In this document: positions 13,201 through 21,955 of the stretch, piece after piece
Layout of the letters: the number at the start of each line of letters is the position of its first letter
How positions within the stretch are numbered: position 1 is the first letter of the stretch
NCBI GenBank assembly: GCA_039621445.1
Contig: CP154954.1
Coordinates: forward strand, 36,131,703 to 36,195,702
Source: Euglena gracilis
Lineage: Eukaryota; Euglenida; Euglenophyceae; Euglenales
Length of the DNA: 64,000 bases
Reading direction: 5' to 3'
Made by a program: the position numbers and the translations under genes
Notes under the pieces: model-generated
Database searches by the model: none
The model's input: the letters and a program-made list of their open reading frames with translations, nothing else
What the model was told of the DNA's origin: nothing

Positions 13201-14956
13201 AAAATGACGTTTTTTGGGGCGTCCGTTACCAACGTGCTATTTTGCGCCTCCCGGACGGTAACTGCTGCGTTTTGCGCACGCCCGGGGGGGGCAAAATTGC
13301 GCCTGTCCGCCCGCCGCCCTTCGCAACAGTTAGTTAAAGGATCGCCGACCTCTAGCCGGGGCAGAGCGCTCGTTTTTGGAGCGCCGGCGCAGCGGATTTT
13401 GGCCAAAAACGGCCGAAAAATGACGTTTTTTGGGGCGTCCGTTACCAACGTGCTATTTTGCGCCTCCCGGACGGTAACTGCTGCGTTTTGCGCACGCCCG
13501 GCGGGGGCAAAATTGCGCCTGTCCGCCCGCCGCCCTTCGCAACAGTTAGTTAAAGGATCGCCGACCTCTAGCCGGGGCAGAGCGCTCTTTTTTGGAGCGC
13601 CGTTGGGGCGGATTTTGGCCAAAAACGGCCGAAAAATGACGTTTTTTGGGGCGTCCGTTACCAACGTGCTATTTTGCGCCTCCCGGACGGTAACTGCTGC
13701 GTTTTGCGCACGCCCGGCGGGGGCAAAATTGCGCCTGTCCGCCCGCCGCCCTTCGCAACAGTTAGTTAAAGGATCGCCGACCTCTAGCCGGGGCAGAGCG
13801 CTCGTTTTTGGAGCGCCGGCGCAGCGGATTTTGGCCAAAAACGGCCGAAAAATGACGTTTTTGGGGGCGTCCATTACCAACGTGCTATTTTGCGCCTCCC
13901 GGACGGTAACTGCTGCGTTTTGCGCACGCCCGGCGCGGGAAAAATTGCGCCTGTCCGCATGCCGCGCTTCGCAACAGTTATTTAAAGGATCGCCGACCTC
14001 TAGCCGGGGCAGAGCGCTCGTTTTTGGAGCGCCGGCGCAGCGGATTTTGGCCAAAAACGGCCGAAAAATGACGTTTTTTGGGGCGTCCGTTACCAACGTG
14101 CTATTTTGCGCCTCCCGGACGGTAACTGCTGCGTTTTGCGCACGCCCGGCGCGGGCAAAATTGCGCCTGTCCGCCCGCCGCGCTTCGCAACAGTTAGTTA
14201 AAGGATCGCCGACCTCTAGCCGGGGCAGAGCGCTCGTTTTTGGAGCGCCGGCGCAGCGGATTTTGGCCAAAAACGGCCGAAAAATGACGTTTTTTGGGGC
14301 GTCCGTTACCAACGTGCTATTTTGCGCCTCAGGGACGGTAACTGCTGCGTTTTGCGCACGCCCGGCGGGGGAAAAATTCCGCCTGTCCGCCCGCCGCCCT
14401 TCGCAACAGTTAGTTAAAGGATCGCCGACCTCTAGCCGGGGCAGAGCGCTCGTTTTTGGAGCGCCGGCGCAGCGGATTTTGGCCAAAAACGGCCGAAAAA
14501 TGACGTTTTTTGGGGCGTCCGTTACCAACGTGCTATTTTGCGCCTCCCGGACGGTAACTGCTGCTTTTTGTGCACGCCCGGCGCGGGCAAAATTGCGCCT
14601 GTCCGCCCGCCGCCCTTCGCCACAGTTAGTTAAAGGATCGCCGACCTCTAGCCGGGGCAGAGCGGTCGTTTTTGGAGAGCCGGCGCAGCGGATTTCGGCC
14701 GAAAACGGCCGAAAAATGACGTTTTTTTTGCGGCTTCCGTCACCAACGTGCTACTGTGTGCCTCCCGGACGGTAACTGCTGCGTTTTGTGCACGCCCGGT
14801 GCGGTCAAAATTGCGCCTGTCTGCCCGCCGCCCTTCGCAACAGTTAGTTAAAGGATCGCCGACCTCTAGCCGGGGCAGAGCGCTCGTTTTTGGAGCGCCG
14901 GCGCAGCGGATTTTGGCCAAAAACGGCCGAAAAATGACGTTTTTTGGGAGTCCGTT
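7256..14956 (-). repeat. Satellite A, reversed orientation, about 36 copies
   Basis: The same monomer as on the left but on the opposite strand: GCAACAGTTAGTTAAAGG replaces its complement. The switch lies at about 7256, just after GGCGATCCT. Variants recur locally, such as units with GCCGTTGGGGCGG near 12310 and 13600 or CATGCCGCGCTT near 12665 and 13960, which indicates local amplification of multi-monomer blocks. No gene lies here. Confidence 0.95.
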
Positions 14957-15192
14957 TGTAGGTTCGCGCATATTCCTAATTACACCTGCTGCCTTACTTT
15001 GCGGGTGGCAAGGGTCATGTACTGTTTGCGTGGAGTATGAGTACTGCTTTAATTTTACATTGCCAGTGATCTGGGAAGATTGGAAGGCAAAAAAGATCAA
15101 GTTTGGGCAAGTTTCAGATTTTACTGAAAAAGTCCAGATTGGAGATTGCAATGCCAAGGAAAAGGCCATCTGGGCCAGGGCCCCCGCCCTCA
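14957..15192 (+). repeat. TRIM1 left (5') LTR
   Basis: A 236-bp direct repeat with TG...CA ends. It differs from the right copy at roughly a dozen positions by eye (for example GCATATTCC against GCAGATTCC). The reading frame starting ATGCCAAGGAAAAGGCC near 15151 runs out of the LTR into the interior. Confidence 0.85.
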
Positions 15193-15308
15193 CAAACAGT
15201 ACAACTCCCGTACAAACAGACAAGCCAAGATTGCCACCAAGAGGGCCAATGGCCTGAGAAGAGCAATTGGCCAGCAAACCTCAGAAGTCAAGTCTGAAAG
15301 GAGAGAAA

Positions 15309-15494
15309 ATGTCAAAGGATGTGTCTGACATGGCCATGCCTGTGGCATCACAATCTCCAAGATTGGAATCATCATCTGGGATTACCACTGTGGACAGGGA
15401 AGTTCGGACAGATGGAGTCAAGCCCAAGCCCAGAACACTCCAGAGACGGAGGAGGCGGCAGCAGATTGCAGCCGCCAGCCGCCAGCAGGAGTAA
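15309..15494 (+). CDS. TRIM1 internal small ORF, 61 aa
   Basis: Starts at ATG 15309 (MSKDVSDMAMPVASQSPRLE) and ends at TAA 15492-15494. The C-terminal part is basic (RTLQRRRRRQQ). It is the largest ATG-started frame in the TRIM interior. No family is recognised. It could be a remnant of a Gag-like nucleic-acid-binding tail or simply chance. Confidence 0.2.
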   Translation: MSKDVSDMAMPVASQSPRLESSSGITTVDREVRTDGVKPKPRTLQRRRRRQQIAAASRQQE

Positions 15495-16048
15495 GATTTG
15501 ACATATTCGTGGGAAGATTTTACATTGCAGGCTGCTGCTGCTGTGGCTGTGGATGGCCGCGCAATTTCAATTACTGGTGGTCGAATGTGGTCATCGCCGC
15601 GTACGGCTGTGGCAATGCCGCTGGCTGCTGCCCCTCTGGTTGTGGGTTATCCGAGCGTTTACGCAGAAACCCTCCGCCGTGTGTGATTTGGCGTCGAGGT
15701 GGTGGTAATTGGACTTGGCTATGGACAATCGCGTCGGTTCGCTTTGCATTTCTGCTTTGTAATTTTCCCCCTCCGAATCACAATTCTCTCCCGTTTTGTT
15801 TGTTTGTTGTCCATCTCCCTACCCTTTGGGGATTACTGTGGCAAGCTGGTCGAAAAAGGGGGGAAGGACCAGTTTGCGACAGTTTTTCCAAAGGATCCGG
15901 GGGGATGCCCTGGGCGGTTGGGATTCCTTTTCTGTCATTGAGGCATCAGTGATGGCAAGGGCACCCCAACGACACCCGGGGGTCCCAGCGCTCACTGGCC
16001 TACGGTGTTGTGTGACCTTGTCGTTGACAAGGTCTTGAAGCAGGGGGG

Positions 16049-16285
16049 TGTAGGTTCGCGCAGATTCCTAATTACACCTGCTGCCTTACTTTGCAGGTGG
16101 CAAGGGTCATGTACTGTTTGTGTGGAGTATGAGTACTGCTTTTATTTAACATTGCCAGTGATCTGGGAAGATTGGAAGGCAGAAAAGATCAAGTTTTGGG
16201 CAAGTTTCAGATTTTACTGAAAAAGTCTAGAATGGAGATTGCAATGCCAAGGAAAAGGCCATCTGGGCCAGGGCCCCCGCCCTCA
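16049..16285 (+). repeat. TRIM1 right (3') LTR
   Basis: The second copy of the TGTAGG...CCCTCA repeat, preceded by a G-rich purine run and followed by the CGTT target duplication and resumed satellite. Confidence 0.85.
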
Positions 16286-17049
16286 CGTTACCAACGTGCT
16301 ATTTTGCGCCTCCCGGACGGTAACTGCTGCGTTTTGCGCACGCCTGGCGCGGGCAAAATTGCGCCTGTCCGCCCGCCGCCCTTCGCACCAGTAGTTAAAG
16401 GATCGCCGACCTCTAACCGGGGCAGAGCGCTCTTTTTTGGAGAGCCGGCGCAGCGGATTTCGGCCAAAAACGGCCGAAAAATGACGTTTTTTGGGGCGTC
16501 CGTTACCAACGTGCTATTTTGCGCCTCCCGGAAGGTAACTGCTGCGTTTTGCACACGCCCGGCGCGGGAAAAATTGTGCCTGTCCGCCCGCCGCCCTTCG
16601 CAACAGTTAGTTAAAGGATGGCCGACCTCTAGCCGGGGCAGAGCGCTCGTTTTTGGAGCGCCGGCGCAGCGGATTTCGGCCAAAAACGGCCGGAAAATGA
16701 TTTTTTGGGGCGTCCGTTACCAACGTGCTATTTTGCGCCTCCCGGACGGTAACTGCTGCATTTTGCGCACGCCCGGCGCGGGCTAAATTGCGCCTGTCCG
16801 CCCGCCGCCCTTCGCAACAGTTAGTTAAAGGATCGCCGACCTCTAGCCGGGGCAGAGCGCTCGTTTTTGGAGCGCCGGCGCAGCGGATTTTGGCCAAAAA
16901 CGGCCGAAAAATGACGTTTTTTGGGGCGTCCGTTACCAACGTGCTATTTTGCGCCTCCCGGACGGTAACTGCTGCGTTTTGCGCACGCCCGGCGCGGGAA
17001 AAATTGCGCCTGTCCGCCCACCGCCCTTCGCAACAGTAAGTTAAAGGAT
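16286..17049 (-). repeat. Satellite A segment between TRIM1 and element A
   Basis: About 3.5 monomers in reversed orientation. They continue the array interrupted by TRIM1 and end with AAAGGAT, the target of element A. Confidence 0.9.
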
Positions 17050-17719
17050 TGTGCGCGGTCCGAGGGTGCCCGCCCCAAGGAGGGGTCCCAAGGGGGCCCA
17101 AAGGGGCCACGAAGGGCCGCGAGGGGGCTCCAAGGCCCCCAAGGGCCTTTTGAGGCCCCACTGGCCCCAAGGGGGCCCCACAGCCCATTTTGAGCAAGCC
17201 AAGGGAAGGTAAAGGAGGGGGCAGTTTGAGGGGGCCAACAGGTAACCCCCAAGGGGATGCGCAAGCCCTGCTGGGCTTTGCACAAGCGTGCGCACCCCCT
17301 TGGTGGGCGCTTGGGATGGCGCAATTCATTAAGAATTGCGCAGAGTATACCAAGTAGCCCCCCCAGCTGTAGCCCCCCTCCAATTGTACATTTTCTGTGC
17401 AGGGCTCTGTTCACATACTGGTTATTGTTTGGCATTCAATTGTGTTTTTGCATTTGGGAGTCAACAAACTATCAAACATGTTCAAGCAAACAAGTCCAAG
17501 TCATTGACCAGATTATTCATTCAAGTTCAATTGAGTGGACCCCAAAAGTATGTATTTTCCCAATTCTGCAGCTTCACCCACACCAACACCAACCCCTACC
17601 CCACTTTTTCACCAAGGGGAAAACCCTGTGGGCCCGACGGGCTTAAATTTAAACGATCCTACGCGGGTTGCGCCGCCAGGGGTCCCTTCACAGGGACCTC
17701 AGGAGGGGCAACCCCTACA
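17050..17719 (+). repeat. Element A 5' LTR
   Basis: Begins TGTGCGCGGTCCGAGGG and ends GGCAACCCCTACA. The first 200 bp are made of G- and C-run words such as CAAGGGGGCCC. The second half is A/T-richer and contains the likely start codon of Gag at 17535. The primer site follows at the next base. Confidence 0.9.
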
Positions 17720-20700
17720 TGGTCGCAGAGGAGGGTTTGAGCCCTCTGGGCTCACACTATGTGAGCCTGGAGAACTCCCAGATTACCAGGAGGATGACGA
17801 GGGCGACACCCGCCACAGCCATGACAGCCCCAGCCATTACAGCCAGGGCCAACAGCTTCTGGCCATTGCCGGGCATGCCCAGCCGGACCGCCAGCAACCA
17901 GAACCATCTGGGTCCGGCATGGCATTGCCCAGCAGCCTGGGACTGCTCTCTGGCATGCCCAGCCTGGTCATGCCGGAGTTTGTGCATGACATGACCAGGC
18001 AGGTCATGTGGCAATTCGCCATGTGGGGGAAGATCAAAGAAGAAGAGCAAGAACCAGAAGAAGAAGATGAAGAAGAATTTTCAAACCAGACCCAGCCACT
18101 CCTACTGCAGGCGGGGCCCTGGCAGAACCCTGGGGATGCCGGGCCGGCACATGCGCCGGTGGGCCACGTCGGGTCTGGGCATTTCCCAGCCGGACCCGAC
18201 CATTGCCCGCTGGTGCATGCCGGTCCCGGGCATGATGGGCCCCAAGGACATGCCCCAGACCCAGCCACCCAGTGGCAGCTGCAGGAGCTGCCCCCAGCAG
18301 TGGATTTGATGGAGGACGAGGACCAGACAGCCCAGGGGGGGTTGGTGCCAGAACAGAGCCCGAAGGGGAGGCACCCTCCGCACCCCCCCCAGAGGCTGTG
18401 GGAGGAGGCGGAGGCACAGGCCGCTGCCTCGGTGGTTCTGGGGCAGGAGATCCAGCGGTTGGACGGTTGGGTTGGCGACCTGCAAAGTCGGCTTGCTGAA
18501 GCGGGGGCCACCACAGCTGCTTCAGTTAGCCGCCTGGAGCAGTTGGTGTCCCTGCAGTTTCAGCGGGTCACGGAAAACTTTCAAGGAGTGGTGGAGCAAA
18601 TGGAAAGGACCCAGGCTGGGCTAGCGTCCCAGCTCGCAGAAAATTTCCAAAAATTACAGCAGAAACAAACTGAAAATTTTGCTGGGGGAATGACAGCCCT
18701 CAGCGAGCTGGTGACCAGCCGGCTGAGCGACGGCCTCGGGACGGTGGCCCAACTAGCCCAGAGGGTCCAGGGGCTCGAGGCCATCGCCAGCCAGGGCCAC
18801 CAGCCAACTGAGGGGCAGCGGTTTAACGAGGCGATGGCTGGGCGAGTGAAAAATTTTGAGGAGCTGCTCATCACCTCCCTCCGGACGACGGAGGAGGTGA
18901 TGAGGAGCCAGGAGCTGGCCAGCGGGCGGCAGCAGGCCCAGGCCGAGGCCTGGACCAAAAATTAAACCAGCTGACGGGTGAACTCGGGGGCTGCGAGAAA
19001 GAAATGCAGGGATTGCACAGGCCCTGCAAAATTTTCGAGCAGAGCTGGACGGACAGGCCACAGCCGTCGCCGAACAACAAGGGACCATAAGGGAGGACAT
19101 AAGGGAGCTAAGGGCCAGGGCTGAGGGGCAGGGCCACAGCCTGCAGGAGCTGTGGGCCGAGGTCACCACACACGGGCAGGTGATCCAGGCCCACAACGCT
19201 CTGCTCCTGGAGGTGGACTCAACAATAAAGGGGGCACCAAAAGAAAATGCCGAAATAAAAAATCGGCTTTTCGTTTTGGAAAAGAAAATCGAAAATTATG
19301 AATTTTTTTGCCCCCCCATCCAGGAGCTACCGCAGCCACCCAGAGGAGTGGGGCCGGAGAGCGAGGACCCCCGAGGCCCCGAAGCCAGAATGCCCCCGGC
19401 AACCACAGACTCCCAGACCCAGTCCACGCCGGGGGCCCAGAGTGCCAATGGCTCGGGTGCCGCGGGGGGCAATATGCCTCCTGGCCCCCAGCACCAGCTC
19501 CCAGTCCATCCCAGCGTGCTGGGGCAAGGGGCCCGTGGCCGGCTGCCTGGACCACAGCAGCCGGCTGGAACTCCAGCGGCGACAGGAGATGGGGGAACGG
19601 GTCAGGTTCCAGGATTTCTGGAACTGGCTGGCCCAGAAATACGGCGGTGACATCCAGGCCTCGCTGCATGAGCAGCTCAGGGCCCTCAGACCGGTCAACC
19701 CGGGCCAAGTTGACCCTCCCAGCGTGGCGTGAATACGAAAGTCAGTATAAATTAATTTTCTGCCGGATGGAAAACCCCTCTGAGGAGGAAGCACAGGCCC
19801 TGGTTTTGCAACAGCTCCCAGATTCCATGCGGAGGGCCATAATCAGGGAGCAGACGCGAAAAAATCAGGATGCGTCCACAGTGCGGCTGTGGCACATCCC
19901 TGGGTTGACGGCGGAAAAGGCAACACAGCTCGCCCAAGAGGCTGTGGGTGAGGTGGAGCCGGTGACAGTCGGGGCACACCAGGACTCCTTCCTCATCAAG
20001 CTCTACAGCCGGCGGGCGCTGGAGAGGCTGATGATGAGGAACGGGGCCACGCTGCAGGGGGGCAATACAGTGAAAATCACCTCCCACGAAACAAAGCTGG
20101 GATTGGAAGAAGTTTTTCGACACGCTGAAAATGAGCTGCGGTGCCAGGAACGGTCTGACAGCTATGGCCGTTATTGGGGTGGACGGGGGGTCCCAGCCCA
20201 CCAGGAGGACCACTGGGCTGGGGGCCTCGACAATTTTTCAGTCTCAGAAGTAAAATCCCAGGAAGCCAGGCCAGCCCAGCCCCAGAAAACGGTTTCACAG
20301 CCAGCTGAGGGAGGAGCAAAAGCGGGACCCCCCAAAGGCCCTGAGGGGCCACAGGACAGGCAATCTCGGCACCGGGGTGGGTCACCTGGAAAGGGACGGG
20401 AGGGACCCAGGTCACCCAGCCCGGAAGGGGTTCGGCAAGGGGGCTGGAAAGGGCGGCTCAGATTTTCGCCCAGCCAGGTCCCCAACCCCTCACCCAGCCA
20501 CCAACAGGGAACAAACCCCCCCCGAGGAGCCCCCGGAGTGGCCCCTCGGTGGACCAGCCCTGCAGCCAGTGCGGAGCCACAGATCACTGGTGTCAGGGGT
20601 GCCCTGGAAAAAAATGTTATGAGTGCGGGAAAACGGGACATCTGGCACGACAGTGCTGGTGGAGAAGGGGATAGGGGAAGGGGACTTCCACGCCACCACG

Positions 20701-20880
20701 GCGGGGGGGTGCCTGAAAAAGCGGGGGCCAGAAGGGAGGAGACGGGGGCCCAGGGTGCCCCCAGCACGGCCCTCGGAAGGGGGGTAAGGAAAGGGTTCAC
20801 GCAGAGGGTTGGGTTTTGGTCAAGGGAAGGTCCAAAGGCAGATCCGGACCTGAACCTGCACGGTCCCCCCAGCCCCACCT
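17535..20880 (+). pseudogene. gag: Element A Gag, frameshifted and internally deleted
   Basis: The frame opens at ATG 17535 inside the LTR (MDPKSMYFPNSAAS), runs across the LTR end and primer site and continues to 18965 (476 codons): Pro-rich, then acidic (EEEQEPEEEDEEEF), then a long predicted coiled coil (QEIQRLDGWVGDLQSRLAEA onward). Compared with element B, single-base losses near 18951 and 18985 break the frame. About 950 bp are also missing near 19537. The capsid-like part (WREYESQYKLIFCRMENP) resumes in another frame. A zinc knuckle CX2CX4HX4C (CYECGKTGHLARQC) lies at 20615-20656, again in a shifted frame. Gag would form the particle and bind the RNA; this copy cannot make a full one. 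Confidence 0.75.
17720..17740 (+). promoter_or_regulatory. Primer binding site, initiator-Met tRNA type
   Basis: Starts at the base after the LTR: TGGTCGCAGAGGAGGGTTT. It matches the complement of a eukaryotic initiator tRNA-Met 3' end (TGGTAGCAGAGGATGGTTT) at all but two positions. Minus-strand cDNA synthesis would start here. The site is read through by the Gag frame. Confidence 0.75.
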
Positions 20881-21277
20881 GACTGAGACACGAAAAGGGG
20901 CTGGGCCAGCAGGCCCTCTCATTCGACTCTGCCAACCCCTGGTCTGCGCTTTTCACCAGTGAGGGCAGGCCAGGGGGGGCTCGGGTCGGAGTTCAGATTC
21001 GGGACAAAGGGGGAAGGGACACAAGGCGGCTGGCGCTCCGCAGCAAGACGCCCAGGGGTCTTCGGGTTCCAGCACACCCGGTCTACCGCAGATCACAACA
21101 CCAGGAAGGGGGGGGAAAAAACACAAAACAAAAAAATCAAAAAGAAAGGAACAAAACGCTCTCACAGGCATCAATCAGGGAGGCAGCGAGGGAGGTCATC
21201 AACGTTTCCCAAACCAGCAAAGGCACGGTGAAACCGCCCCCAGCACGGAAAGGGATTCAGGTTTTTCGATTCGCCAG

Positions 21278-21955
21278 GTGAGGTGCGTCAGGGCCGCACC
21301 TTCCACCTCAGCCCCCACATCACAGCCAGCCCCAGCACCACTCCCAGCCCGTTCCTCAGGGATTGGGAGGTCGCCCTCCCGGTGGATCTCCCAGGACTAC
21401 CACGTCCGGGAGGAGTTCGTCAGGGACGTACTCCGCCGCCTGGGGGTCCAGCCGGAGGTCGACGCCTTTTCTGCCAAAGAAAAGCGCAGGTTTGTCCGCT
21501 GGTGGGGGCCAGGGAGTGGGGAAGGGTAAGATGCCTTCAAACAGGACTGGGGCAGGGAGGTTTTGTGGACCAACCCACCTTATAAAAAAATACAGGAGGT
21601 TCTCGAAAAAATCAGGAGGGATCAGGCCCATGCCATCCTGGTGATCCCCAGGTGGCCGGGGCGGCGTTGGAACAGGGAGGCCAGTGGCTTGGCAGTGCGC
21701 CAGGTCACGTTCCCTCAGGGAACACGATTTTTCGACAGAGGGGAGGAGTTGTGCCGGGGGACAAAGTGGCCCATCACAGCCTTTTTCCTGTGTGGGCACC
21801 CAGACCGGTGCCCGCTGGAGGAGGTGACACGAAGAGGGAGGGAGAAAAAAACCAGTTTCGGGACACATTTTTCAGGGCCACCCCCAGGGACGGCCGCAGG
21901 GGAGGTCAACCCGGCACACCTGGGGCAGGTGGGGAGAGCGGACCAGCCGAGACGG
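21278..21955 (+). pseudogene. Element A Dam-like N6-adenine methyltransferase domain (one stop)
   Basis: In one frame I read DVLRRLGVQPEVDAFSAKEK, RFVRWWGPG, then a TAA stop (21527-21529), then DAFKQDWG and WTNPPY (NPPY at 21572-21583), followed by EVLEKIRRDQAHAILVIP. The order VD-F/L-F, DAF..DW, NPPY, and a hydrophobic strand ending P.WP is that of phage-type Dam N6-adenine methyltransferases (Pfam Dam), also known from DIRS-type retroelements. NPPY is the catalytic motif IV of amino-methyltransferases. Element B has Glu where A has the stop, so the stop is a private mutation. The domain directly precedes and is in frame with the cytosine methyltransferase. Family assignment is by motif only. 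Confidence 0.6.

Larger units (their letters stand above)
14957..16285 (+). mobile_element. TRIM1: miniature LTR retrotransposon, 1.33 kb, complete
   Basis: Two direct repeats of about 236 bp, each beginning TGTAGGTTCGCG and ending GCCCTCA, bound about 856 bp of unrelated DNA. The insertion sits inside a satellite monomer and is flanked by a 4-bp duplication CGTT (14953-14956 and 16286-16289). A purine run (GAAGCAGGGGGG) directly precedes the right repeat, as expected of a polypurine tract, which fixes the plus orientation. The interior is too small for gag-pol and shows no reverse transcriptase motif. The TG...CA ends, duplication and size fit a TRIM mobilised in trans. I could not match its primer site to a tRNA. 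From 15495 to 16048 I see no gene. Confidence 0.8.

Noticed and set aside
12705-14775. ORFs of 500-660 codons on both strands across the satellite
   Set aside because: They repeat a 72-codon unit, occur in several frames and on both strands at once, and break wherever a monomer is 215 rather than 216 bp. This is what a stop-poor 216-bp tandem repeat gives by chance.
1086-14956. CRISPR array
   Set aside because: The whole monomer is repeated without unique spacers, and the context is eukaryotic.
17190-17215. Dinoflagellate spliced-leader relic (CCATTTTGAGCAAG in the LTR)
   Set aside because: Only a short partial resemblance, with the order of the second half changed; not enough to claim a spliced-leader sequence.
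20953-21277. Separate gene between Gag and Pol in element A
   Set aside because: Lys-rich text with A and G runs, and frames not matched in element B; probably the Gag tail and spacer.
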